Source: Deltaproteobacteria bacterium (lineage in GTDB: Bacteria > Desulfobacterota > DSM-4660 > Desulfatiglandales > HGW-15). From it: 15,758 nt of DNA. Where the stretch lies: positions 1 through 15,758 of the forward strand of contig JAFDHB010000081.1 of the NCBI GenBank assembly GCA_019308985.1. Reading direction: 5' to 3'. Of this stretch, positions 1-6,763 are shown one piece after another; the first letter of the stretch is position 1; the number at the start of each line of letters is the position of its first letter. Position numbers and translations under genes: made by a program. The notes beneath the pieces were generated by a model. It was not told the DNA's origin, did not search any database, and was given only the letters and a program-made list of their open reading frames with translations.

Positions 1-697
1 TGCTCAGCTTCTCAAGGGTCGTATCGGGCCTTGGGTGTTCATCCATATCAACGATAGTATCGGGTTTCCCCCTCTTCCCGGGAATCACAACCGGCACTAT
101 CTCATCCTTGAAGCGTCCTTCCTCCAGGGCCTTCTTCGCGCGCATTTGACTGGTGAATGCAAATTCGTCCTGGTCCTCCCGAGAAATGTTATATTTTTCT
201 GCGACGTTTTCCGCGGTCATGCCCATGATGAGCCCTGTATAATGGTCCATAAGGCCATCCCACACCCCGTCTGAAAGCTCATGGTGCCTCAGCTTTAGTC
301 CCCATCTCGCATTCTTGATGGAATACGTGACATTGCTCATGCTCTCTCCTCCCCCTGCTAAGATCGCATTGGCTTCGCCCAGGCGGATTGCCATGGATGC
401 AATGCGGATCGCCTCCATGGAAGAGCAACAAGCCCGGTTTAGTTGGGCAGTGGGCACGTGTTCCGGTATGCTGGCTTCAAGGGCGGCGGCCCTTGCTACC
501 CCGTTCTCGTCACTTCTTGGCATGACGATACCCCAGTAGACATCATCAAGATCTTCCTTGGGGAAACTGGCCCTCCTGCAAACCTCCGTCATCACGAGGG
601 CCGCTAGTTTGGTATGGGGTACGTCCCTCAGGGATCCGCCAAAATCACCAATCGGTGTACGCACTCCTGAAACGATAATCGCATCTCTTTGATCCAT
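1..697 (-). CDS. Thiolase (acetyl-CoA acyltransferase), 5' part; 3' end beyond window
   Basis: The gene reads leftward from ATG at 697 (sequence begins [20 protein letters not shown]) and is still open at the window edge, giving 232 residues of a family usually near 390-400. It is a thiolase: the N-terminal V-R-T-P-I-G-x-F-G-G signature is present, and the nucleophile region reads [12 protein letters not shown], with Cys90 aligned to the acylated catalytic cysteine. A G-G-G-E-S-M-S-N stretch follows, as in the family. The His and second Cys of the C-terminal half lie outside the window. AGGAGG stands about nine bases before the ATG. Thiolases catalyse the reversible cleavage or condensation of 3-ketoacyl-CoA with CoA in the cytoplasm. 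Together with the 3-hydroxyacyl-CoA dehydrogenase gene upstream on the same strand this suggests beta-oxidation or acetoacetyl-CoA metabolism. Chain-length preference cannot be read from the sequence. Confidence 0.93.
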   Translation of the reverse strand, partial: MDQRDAIIVSGVRTPIGDFGGSLRDVPHTKLAALVMTEVCRRASFPKEDLDDVYWGIVMPRSDENGVARAAALEASIPEHVPTAQLNRACCSSMEAIRIASMAIRLGEANAILAGGGESMSNVTYSIKNARWGLKLRHHELSDGVWDGLMDHYTGLIMGMTAENVAEKYNISREDQDEFAFTSQMRAKKALEEGRFKDEIVPVVIPGKRGKPDTIVDMDEHPRPDTTLEKLS

Positions 698-1164
698 GAA
701 TACTGATCCTCCTTGTGTTTACAGTGTATTGTCCCTGTTGATGAGGTATGATCACTTCCCGCCTCAAGTCCCTGAATGGATACCGGCGACACGGTTCTTG
801 AAGTTTGCTCCCACCTGTCTCAAAAGGATTGCCTTTGAACGCTCCAACTCCGGGATGTGGGGCTTGCTCCGTACGAAGGGCACATGGTCTTGCTTCCGGG
901 TTGCAAGGCCTGCGGAAAGGAACGGGAAACGGCTACGGCTGAACGGACCGTTCTTTTCGGGTGAGGCTATTGGGCCATTATCCCTGTCTGGCGAAGTTCC
1001 CCCGTGCTGAACAAGTGCCGGTTTTGCGCCGCGAACATCAAGGAGAACCTGGCCGAACCCATCATGCTCTCCCCCATTTTCCGATCCGGCATTGGATGGG
1101 TTCCCTGGGCGCGCCGGGGGATCCTTTCTCTTACAGTCCCTTCGATGCCGAGAAAAGAGTGCCT
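698..1164. other. 467-bp gap between thiolase and dehydrogenase genes; no convincing gene
   Basis: This gap lies inside an otherwise tight minus-strand operon. The last bases before the thiolase hold its AGGAGG ribosome site. A minus-strand reading frame (1168 to 764, 134 codons) begins in an ATGA overlap with the dehydrogenase stop, but its product is rich in Arg, Pro, Gly and Ser and matches no family I know. In exactly opposite codon phase, the plus strand has a frame from 776 to 1174 with no TAA or TAG until 1172 but two internal TGA codons (about 833 and 962). That frame carries Cys-x2-Cys pairs. Either may be a decayed gene or chance openness in GC-rich DNA. Confidence 0.5.
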
Positions 1165-2019
1165 TCATCCCCTGTAGTCGAACCAGCCTCTTTTCGTCTT
1201 CCTGCCCAAGTGGTTTGCCGCCACCTTTCTCTTGAGGATTGGAGCTGGTTTGAAACGTTCCCCATATTCTTCCTCGAGGATACGGGTCACCTCCAGCGTA
1301 TTATCAAGCCCTACCAGATCCTGCAATTGAAATATTCCCACAGGGTGCCCGAGGCCCAGCTTCACCGCCCTGTCAATATCCTCTGTTGTTGCGGCACCCT
1401 CGTCCACGATGCGCCAGGCCTCATTGAAAAATGCAAAAAGTAGCCTGTTTACCAGAAAGCCGGCCCGGTCCTCCACCCTGATGGGTTCCTTCCCGATATA
1501 CCGTACAATATCCATAACCTTCGATGTCGTCTCCTCACTCGTTTCCAGTCCGGGTATGACCTCGACGAGCCTCATGACGGAGGCGGGGCTGAAGAAATGC
1601 ATGCCGATAAAAAGACTTGGCCGCGCGGTGGCTGCGGCCAATTGGGCAATGGGAATGGATGAGGTATTTGAGGCAAAGATACAGTCTCCTTTACAGACTT
1701 CATCTAGTTCCTTGAAGACACTGCTCTTCAGGTCGAAATCTTCCAGGACCGCCTCTATTACGAGGTAAGTTTCGTCAAAACCTCCATAATCTTCCTTGGG
1801 AATGATGTTCCCCATTATTTCTCGGATCTTCTCCTCTTCGATCTTCCCCTTTCCCTCCCATTTTGAGAGGATATCTTCAATCCGCTTTTTTCCTGCCATT
1901 GCCAGATCAAGGTTTATGTCTTTCAGCAAAACACCTGTGCCCTTCAGGGCAAAGCACAGGGCGATTTCAGCTCCCATCACGCCTGCCCCTACGACTGCGA
2001 CTCTGTGGGGTGGAACCAT
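1165..2019 (-). CDS. 3-hydroxybutyryl-CoA / 3-hydroxyacyl-CoA dehydrogenase
   Basis: A 284-residue cytoplasmic enzyme that oxidises 3-hydroxyacyl-CoA to 3-ketoacyl-CoA with NAD+ (or the reverse). The length is right for single-function bacterial HBD proteins (about 280-290). The N-terminal Rossmann fold shows G11-A-G13-V-M-G16, with Asp34 as the likely adenosine-ribose binder. The catalytic region has A-S117-N-T-S-S, the His141 (G-M-H-F-F-S-P) and Glu153 (L-V-E-V-I-P-G) pair, and Asn191 (V-N-R-L-L). The C-terminal dimerisation domain follows (about 187-284) with the L-G-x-G-H-P-x-G motif. The start is supported by AGGAGG seven bases upstream. It is followed on the same strand by a thiolase, the next step of beta-oxidation, after an unusual 467-bp gap; its TGA overlaps a following ATG in an ATGA. 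Whether it works in the oxidative or the butyrate-forming direction is not determined. Confidence 0.95.
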   Translation of the reverse strand: MVPPHRVAVVGAGVMGAEIALCFALKGTGVLLKDINLDLAMAGKKRIEDILSKWEGKGKIEEEKIREIMGNIIPKEDYGGFDETYLVIEAVLEDFDLKSSVFKELDEVCKGDCIFASNTSSIPIAQLAAATARPSLFIGMHFFSPASVMRLVEVIPGLETSEETTSKVMDIVRYIGKEPIRVEDRAGFLVNRLLFAFFNEAWRIVDEGAATTEDIDRAVKLGLGHPVGIFQLQDLVGLDNTLEVTRILEEEYGERFKPAPILKRKVAANHLGRKTKRGWFDYRG

Positions 2020-2037
2020 CTCTACCTCCTGGAAAAA

Positions 2038-2187
2038 CTAATCGAATAGCAGGATATCGTCAGCATCGCTAAAGAAAACCTGGCAAAGGAAAGGGGCATA
2101 ATCAGCTCCCGGGTAAAACTTTCCCTCCAGGGCCTTGATGCCTTTGGATTTCCGTTTGACATAACCAAGGGAATAATATAAGCACTA
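2038..2187 (-). pseudogene. 3'-end remnant of an unidentified gene upstream of the dehydrogenase
   Basis: On the minus strand a frame is open for 48 codons (2184 to 2041) and ends with TAG at 2038-2040, only 18 bases before the dehydrogenase ATG. It includes a protein-like run ending F-F-S-D-A-D-D-I-L-L-F-D, preceded by a K-F-Y-P-G-A-D-Y-A-P-F segment. No ATG, GTG or TTG start exists in the open stretch, and a stop precedes it at 2185-2187. I read it as the C-terminus of a former first gene of this operon whose 5' part is lost, since the spacing to the next gene is operon-like. I do not recognise the family. Chance openness is possible for a frame this short. Confidence 0.4.
2156..2182 (+). 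promoter_or_regulatory. Candidate sigma-70 promoter for the BKACE gene
   Basis: TTGACA (2156-2161) is a perfect -35 box. TATAAG (2177-2182) follows after a short 15-base spacer in an AT-rich stretch. It lies about 120 bases upstream of the BKACE start. The short spacer, and overlap with the possible minus-strand gene remnant, keep confidence low. Confidence 0.3.
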
Positions 2188-2302
2188 TATTGATAGATCG
2201 AGCAGTCGTTTTAAAATAGTCTTCTGGTTAATCGTTTGTCAAGGGATTTCTGCGGAGGCCATGCTAACAAACCCCACAGAAGGCGGATAAAGGAGAAGGT
2301 CA

Positions 2303-3163
2303 ATGGACGAGAAGCTCGTCATTTCTGCTGCACTGGCAGGGGCCGCCACGATGAAGTCCCAGAACCCTGCCGTGCCCTATACACCCGAAGAGTTCGCAGA
2401 AGAGAGTTACCGTTGCATGAACGAAGGCGCCGCCGTCGTGCACATTCACGGGAGGGACCCGCAAAGCGGGCTCCCCACACCGGACATCACCAAGATTCGC
2501 GCCATAGTTGATGCGATAAGGGACCGGTGCCCCGGACTGATTATCAATATGAGCACGGCGATCGGCCCCGGGGTATCAAAGGAAGACCGTATCGCCCCCA
2601 TCGCGGCGATAGAGCCCGACATGGCTTCCCTAAATACGAACAGCATGAGCGCAGCTCTGGCCAACAGGAAGACAGGTGAGATACTTACAGAGTTCGTCTT
2701 TGAGAACACCTTTGCCATGCTGATTCAATACTCCAGAATAATGCGAGAACATCTCGTAAAACCCGAGTGTGAGCTATACGACCTGGGTGGGATTTACAAC
2801 GTCCTCGTGGTTAGAAAGCAGGGCATCTTCGAGGAACCCATGCATTTCCAGATGGTCTTTGGCGTCACTGGCGGTATCCCTTACGATGCCTTCAATTTTG
2901 CGCACATGAAGGACCTCTTACCCGAAGGGGCTTCGTGGTCCGTGTGCGGCGTGGGTCCTTACCAGTTCGCCGCGGGAATGACGGCTGCAGTCAACGGCGG
3001 ACACATTCGAGTCGGACTTGAAGACAATATTCGTATGCCTGGCGGGGAACTGGCAAAGGGAAGCTACGAACAGGTCCAATGGGCCACAGAAGTAGCCCGC
3101 CTTGCGGGACGCGAACCGGCCTCCGCTGATGAGGCCAGAGAAATATTCCATATCCCCAAGTAA
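2303..3163 (+). CDS. Beta-keto acid cleavage enzyme (BKACE / DUF849 family)
   Basis: A 286-residue member of the Kce-like BKACE family. These zinc enzymes transfer an acetyl unit between a beta-keto acid and acetyl-CoA, giving acetoacetate and a new acyl-CoA. The family hallmarks are visible: the zinc motif H47-I-H49; S84 in N-M-S-T-A-I-G; the N-T-N segment at 111-113; E155/E157 before Y-D-x-G; and R236-V-G-L-E240-D241, where the Glu is the third zinc ligand. The start is supported by an AAGGAG site just upstream. Oddity: the turn that reads T-G-A-E in Kce (Glu14) reads A-G-A-A15 here, so an active-site Glu is replaced by Ala, which hints at a different substrate side chain. It is divergent from the dehydrogenase/thiolase operon, consistent with feeding acyl-CoA or acetoacetate into it. 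The substrate is unknown. Confidence 0.9.
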   Translation: MDEKLVISAALAGAATMKSQNPAVPYTPEEFAEESYRCMNEGAAVVHIHGRDPQSGLPTPDITKIRAIVDAIRDRCPGLIINMSTAIGPGVSKEDRIAPIAAIEPDMASLNTNSMSAALANRKTGEILTEFVFENTFAMLIQYSRIMREHLVKPECELYDLGGIYNVLVVRKQGIFEEPMHFQMVFGVTGGIPYDAFNFAHMKDLLPEGASWSVCGVGPYQFAAGMTAAVNGGHIRVGLEDNIRMPGGELAKGSYEQVQWATEVARLAGREPASADEAREIFHIPK

Positions 3164-3186
3164 AAGGATCTCGATTCCTTACCAGC

Positions 3187-3198
3187 CCTGCCGGCAGG
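3187..3198. repeat. 12-bp perfect palindrome after the BKACE gene
   Basis: CCTGCCGGCAGG is a perfect palindrome 24 bases past the BKACE stop. There is no T-run after it, so it is not a good intrinsic terminator. It could be a protein site or chance. Confidence 0.3.
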
Positions 3199-3333
3199 CC
3201 CAGGCAAGAAGTCGTCTGACCGTGTATGTCACCCCGATGCCTCAAGACCATTTATCGCCGAGTTTTTGCCCTATCCCCTGAGTTTCGCTGCGGACGGACG
3301 AACAGGGTGTCTGGTTTCATATAACGCACCGGC

Positions 3334-3365
3334 AAGAAAAAAGGGCGGCCGAAGAGCCGCCCTTT
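3334..3365 (-). terminator. Intrinsic terminator of the Hsp20 gene
   Basis: The arms AAGGGCGGC (3341-3349) and GCCGCCCTT (3356-3364) pair over nine bases with a six-base loop. Read on the minus strand the hairpin is followed directly by a T-rich tail (TTTTTTCTT, complement of 3334-3342). It starts 17 bases past the Hsp20 stop. On the plus strand the tail is only three Ts, so termination of the convergent BKACE transcript would be weaker. Confidence 0.88.
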
Positions 3366-3381
3366 GGATCAGGCATCTGGG

Positions 3382-3825
3382 TTAGTGGACCGTGATCTTC
3401 TTGGGTTTCACTTCCTCGGGTTTTGGTATCTCGATGTGCAAGACCCCGTCCTTATACTCCGCCTTTACCTTGTCGGGATCGTATTCCCCGGGAAGCGTAA
3501 AGGACCTCTGGAACTTGCCGAACACCCTCTCCCTTCGGTAGTAATTCTCTTGCTTTGTTTCACTTTCATGGGATCGCTCGCCCCTGATGGTCAGGACCCG
3601 ATCCTTCAGGTCTACCTCGATATTCTTTTTGTCTACACCAGGGAGCTCCGCCTTGATGACTATCTTGTCATCGTCATCGTAGATATCCACGGCGGGCTTC
3701 CATTCACCGAAAAACGGCTCATCACCAAACCATACCGAAGGAAGGAAGGGTTCCTCGAAAAACCGATTGATCCGGTCCCTGAAGGCATCCATTTCTTTCC
3801 AAGGATTCCATTTCACCAAGTCCAT
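3382..3825 (-). CDS. Small heat-shock protein (Hsp20 / alpha-crystallin family)
   Basis: A 147-residue ATP-independent holdase that binds unfolding proteins in the cytoplasm as large oligomers. The short N-terminal arm (about 1-40, with aromatic residues such as W-N-P-W and R-F-F) is followed by the alpha-crystallin domain (about 43-135). The domain shows P-A-V-D-I-Y, K-A-E-L-P-G-V, L-T-I-R-G-E-R and the closing A-E-Y-K-D-G-V-L-H-I. The I131-E-I133 (I-x-I type) motif that docks on neighbouring subunits is present. Length and order are typical. A purine-rich AAGGAAAGGAG site lies about ten bases upstream of the ATG. The gene is monocistronic: it has its own candidate promoter (3900-3927), a structured 5' leader and a strong terminator. 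Confidence 0.96.
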   Translation of the reverse strand: MDLVKWNPWKEMDAFRDRINRFFEEPFLPSVWFGDEPFFGEWKPAVDIYDDDDKIVIKAELPGVDKKNIEVDLKDRVLTIRGERSHESETKQENYYRRERVFGKFQRSFTLPGEYDPDKVKAEYKDGVLHIEIPKPEEVKPKKITVH

Positions 3826-3861
3826 AAGATCTCTCTCCTTTCCTTAAGAGATTTTCTTGAC

Positions 3862-3873
3862 CAAGGCGCCTTG
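3862..3873. promoter_or_regulatory. 12-bp palindrome in the Hsp20 leader
   Basis: CAAGGCGCCTTG is a perfect palindrome between the candidate promoter and the ribosome site of the Hsp20 gene. In RNA its CGCCTT half could also pair with the upstream AAGGAGGCG, or its CCTT with the AAGG of the ribosome site. It may therefore be an operator or part of a temperature-sensitive leader. This is inference only. Confidence 0.35.
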
Positions 3874-3899
3874 TCAGTCGCCTCCTTCCTTTTTGTCCA

Positions 3900-3927
3900 A
3901 AAATAAGCATGATATTGTTTAAGTCAA
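3900..3927 (-). promoter_or_regulatory. Candidate promoter of the Hsp20 gene
   Basis: On the minus strand TTGACT (3927-3922) and TATTTT (3905-3900) are separated by 16 bases, giving a leader of roughly 70 bases. No clear heat-shock sigma-32 pattern is seen. Confidence 0.45.
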
Positions 3928-4177
3928 GATAGTAATCTAAAGTGTAAAAGCGGAAAGGCATAAGGATTAATGCCCTGATGCGTGCCGGCCTGGCGGTCGG
4001 ATACCCGATCCTCCCTCCTACAAGACACTGTCAGGAGTTACGCCGGAACTCGGATAAATGTCTCCGTAAAGGTGGCTCGGGCTATATCGATAAAAGGCCC
4101 GCAAACCGATTAGCTCGGGAGTCGGCGCAGGTTCAGGGCCCTGAGATGAAAGCTTCTCATCGCCCAAGACCTCGGCC
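3928..4177. other. Non-coding stretch between symporter 3' end and Hsp20 promoter
   Basis: No gene is supported here. Just past the symporter stop are an imperfect inverted repeat (GATGA 4145-4149 with TCATC 4157-4161) and a perfect 12-bp palindrome, TCAGGGCCCTGA (4133-4144). Neither is followed by a T-run on the minus strand, so no intrinsic terminator for the symporter is evident. Confidence 0.5.
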
Positions 4178-5809
4178 TCATACTTCCGCGTGACCAAGGG
4201 TTTCCTTTTGGCTATCTTTGGACCAGTATTTCATCAACAGGGTCTGCACGGCGGAGAGCCCCATGAAATAAAATATCCACAGGGGAAATCCGCCTAGGGT
4301 ATACCTTGATGATGACCATTGCCACCAGTCCACGGACAAGATGAAAAGGGTCGCAAACAATATTGCAAAGACGGCATTGCCTCGTACGCGAAAGGTAGCG
4401 AACTTGAAACGGCTCGAAGATAGCACCATTACGACAAGATAGGCCATAAAGGCTATGATTACGATAGGAATGGCAGGGAGAAAACCCCCTGACGGAAACC
4501 AACCCAGATATGAAAATACTACAAGAACCTCGCCCAGGATAATGGATGTGATCGCTGCGCCGGGACTCGGTTTCTTCGAATAAAGAGCGAAGAGGGTGGT
4601 CGGGAAAAGCACTGCAAGCCCCGTGAATGCCTGCGTTGCAATTTTCAGGATGGTGGAAGAAGGCCTTGTTGCAAAGAAAAGCCCGATCATTGACAGAAAC
4701 ACGACAAATATTTTTCCCTGGATGGCATTACCGGCAAGTTTTCGGGTGACGAAGGGAAAAATATCCCTTGTGAAAATGGAGCTGAGGGTCAGGAGTTGGG
4801 AATCCATAGTAGACATGAGTGCGGCGAGGCCGGCTGACATGATAAGTGTTGCCATGAAATCCCCAAATATGTGAGTCAGCATGATCGGGAGGATTTGGTC
4901 CGCCTGTTTCCCTGTCAACCCCGGGACTGCGAGTGTGCCGAATACCCCGAGGGTGACCGGGAGGAAAAAGACAAGGTTGCATACAAGAGGATAAAGCAGC
5001 ATTGACCTTCTTATTGCCCCGGCATCTTTTGCGCTGAAAAACCTTTGGAACAACTGGGGGAACATGGGATCACAGAAGAACCAGAGCATAAGGTAGCTGA
5101 TCCATATTTCCGGGCTGTAACGTCCCTGTCCTCCCGGTCGGGACATGAGCTCGGGCCGGATCGCTCTAACCGCCTCATTAGCCGCCCCAAAACCCCCATA
5201 ATGTTGAGCCACCATTATCAATGCCGCAATCATGAGGGTCACCATCAAAATTCCCTGGAATACATCAGTCCACGCCACTGCCTTGAGCCCCCCCCTGAAT
5301 ACATAGAGCATAATGGCCGCAGTAATAAGGAATGCCCCCATGCTGTGGGGAATCCCGAACAGTTCCTGGAGTACGTACCCTCCCGCCATGGGCTGGAGAG
5401 CAAGGTAAGGAATAGTGAAGACGATCATGACCAGGGCGAATAACACTGAAAGATATCTGCTTTCATAGCGAAAGGCTATCAATTCCGCGGGTGTTAGAAT
5501 ATTATTGAACTTCCCTATCTCCCATACCTTTCTCCCCAACAACCAGAAGTTCAAGGCCATGAACCCTGTGCCAAAACCCATAATAGGGAAAAAGGCGTAT
5601 CCATCCCTGTATCCTGCCCCTGATGCCCCGAATACCGTAAATGCGGAAAAATTCGTAGCCATCATGGTCCCAAGGAGCACAAAGCTTCCCAGCCCTCTTC
5701 CTGCAAGAAAAAATTCTTCGGGGGTTGACCTCCACCTTGTCCTTGCCATGAGCCCTATACCCAGGACAGCCACGAAATAACCTGCTATGACGGCTAAGCG
5801 AGTCTCCAT
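4178..5809 (-). CDS. Sodium:solute symporter (SSS/SSF family)
   Basis: A 543-residue inner-membrane transporter coupling sodium entry to uptake of a small solute. The ATG at 5809 is chosen because GGAGG stands eight bases upstream; a further in-frame ATG at 5872 would add 21 residues but would have to read through a terminator hairpin. The first hydrophobic segment starts at residue 5, followed by an E-E-F-F-L-A-G-R-G stretch (31-39) and M-A-T-N-F-S-A-F (50-57), both as in the family. The SSF signature G-G-L-K-A-V-A-W-T-D-V-F-Q lies at 173-185, and the S-T-M-D-S-Q-L-L sodium-site helix at 333-340. About 13 hydrophobic segments fit the LeuT-like fold. The substrate cannot be assigned; a carboxylate would fit the surrounding acid metabolism but that is inference. 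The leader carries an intrinsic terminator, suggesting attenuation. Confidence 0.92.
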   Translation of the reverse strand: METRLAVIAGYFVAVLGIGLMARTRWRSTPEEFFLAGRGLGSFVLLGTMMATNFSAFTVFGASGAGYRDGYAFFPIMGFGTGFMALNFWLLGRKVWEIGKFNNILTPAELIAFRYESRYLSVLFALVMIVFTIPYLALQPMAGGYVLQELFGIPHSMGAFLITAAIMLYVFRGGLKAVAWTDVFQGILMVTLMIAALIMVAQHYGGFGAANEAVRAIRPELMSRPGGQGRYSPEIWISYLMLWFFCDPMFPQLFQRFFSAKDAGAIRRSMLLYPLVCNLVFFLPVTLGVFGTLAVPGLTGKQADQILPIMLTHIFGDFMATLIMSAGLAALMSTMDSQLLTLSSIFTRDIFPFVTRKLAGNAIQGKIFVVFLSMIGLFFATRPSSTILKIATQAFTGLAVLFPTTLFALYSKKPSPGAAITSIILGEVLVVFSYLGWFPSGGFLPAIPIVIIAFMAYLVVMVLSSSRFKFATFRVRGNAVFAILFATLFILSVDWWQWSSSRYTLGGFPLWIFYFMGLSAVQTLLMKYWSKDSQKETLGHAEV

Positions 5810-6264
5810 GGTCGTCTCCTCCCACAAAAAAACGGCCACCCCGCAAGTCGGGATGGCCGTTGGCCTAAGCATAACTTGCCTTTTCCCCCTCTATACAAAG
5901 GGGAACGTCTTTCCATCATTTTCAGGCCACTTATTTAACCCATTCGATATGAAAAGGCAAGAGAAAAAACTTTTCGTGTCCAAACTTCTCTTTTGCCTGT
6001 CAATGCCTCGATGTGCCCCTTACGCTCATTAATCTTAAACACCTTCTTTGTGGTCAAGACGGGCTTTCCGCAAAACCCTAACCGGAGGTCAGTGGGTCAG
6101 ACTGAATCGTGCTTGCAATCCTTTGGGATTTGCCCTAGTATTTTTCCAAACCTTCTTCCTTCGATAACACAGGGGGCGAGATCGTGTGGTGATTCCCGCA
6201 CGCCATTCATCTTTCAATCCCTTGAGTCACTTCACATGATAGTTGAGAATAGGGCTGAGCAACT
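5810..6264. other. Divergent intergenic region: structured symporter leader and molybdoenzyme upstream region
   Basis: This 455-bp stretch has no supported gene. The half nearest the symporter is rich in inverted repeats when read on the minus strand. They are a stem of GGCAA/TTGCC plus GAGAA/TTCTC with a two-base bulge (5956-5997), a TTCCCC/GGGGAA hairpin near 5885-5910, and the terminator at 5826-5861. A TTGCCT...TAAATA pair spaced 17 bases on the minus strand near 5932-5960 could be a weak promoter. On the plus side I see no strong promoter before the molybdoenzyme remnant. Confidence 0.5.
5826..5861 (-). terminator. Intrinsic terminator in the symporter leader (possible attenuator)
   Basis: On the minus strand AACGGCCA pairs with TGGCCGTT (eight bases, 5831-5838 with 5854-5861). 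After one mismatch, an inner four-pair CCCG/CGGG stem closes a five-base loop. A run of seven Ts follows at once (complement of 5826-5832). The symporter ribosome site begins only a few bases further on. No minus-strand gene exists upstream for it to terminate, so it most likely acts on the symporter's own leader RNA. GCAAGT (5843-5848, in the stem-loop) is complementary to ACTTGC (5874-5879), a possible competing pairing. Confidence 0.8.
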
Positions 6265-6763
6265 ATGAAAAGACAAGAAATCGAGATCATACGTACGACC
6301 ACATGGTCCGCCGGTCCAGGATGCCATGGGGGTTGCGGAGTGCTGGCGCACGTTAAAGATAACAAGCTTGTTAAGCTGGAAGGGGACCCTGAACACCCCT
6401 GGAACCAGGGCCGTCTGTGTGCCAGAGCCCTTGCAATGACCCAATATGTGGACAACCCGGAGCGACTGCGCCGGCCCCTCAAGAGAATCGGTGCACGAGG
6501 AGAGGGCAAGTGGCGAGAAATCTCTTGGGATGAAGCCTACGACCTCATAGAGAAGGAGGTGAAGGCCATTCGGGACAAGTATGGGCCTGAAAGCATGATC
6601 TTTTCCATGGGCACTGGAAGAGACATAGGACCATGGATATGTATGCTGGCCTATGCCTACGGGAGCCCATGGGAAAGACGGACTTGGGGCACCCATAAAG
6701 CATTCCATGTGCCGAATCCACAAAGTAGCGGAGGAGGTGAAAAACCATGGCCAAGAACCCTGA
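6265..6763 (+). pseudogene. Molybdopterin oxidoreductase large subunit, internally deleted
   Basis: The frame opening at 6265 begins as a DMSO-reductase-family catalytic subunit. It has the N-terminal [4Fe-4S] region C20-H-G-G-C24-G-V-L-A-H-V, the K-L-E-G-D-P-x-H-P-W-N-x-G-R-L-C52 segment, and the W-R-x-I-S-W-D-E-A motif (83-91). It then runs to A-Y-A-Y-G-S-P (residue 135) and loses homology; full members are 650 residues or more. From about 6671 a different frame resumes with M-C-R-I-H-K-V, resembling the C-terminal end of these subunits, and stops at 6761-6763, overlapping the next gene's start. The simplest reading is a deletion of the whole catalytic middle with a frame change near 6670. 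The original frame runs on to 6777 as nonsense. The product cannot bind the bis-MGD cofactor, so no enzyme activity is expected. An assembly error is the alternative. Confidence 0.8.

Noticed and set aside
764..1168. Minus-strand 134-codon frame starting in an ATGA overlap with the dehydrogenase stop
   Set aside because: The composition (Arg, Pro, Gly, Ser rich) looks like an antisense shadow, no family is recognisable and the ribosome site is too close to the ATG. Kept only as a note in the gap entry.
3364..3906. Plus-strand 180-codon frame
   Set aside because: It is the antisense of the clear Hsp20 gene and runs through its terminator hairpin.
5810..5872. 21-codon N-terminal extension of the symporter
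   Set aside because: It crosses the leader terminator; ATG 5809 has a well-spaced GGAGG. It could conceivably be part of a leader peptide, but it is in frame and lacks a good ribosome site.
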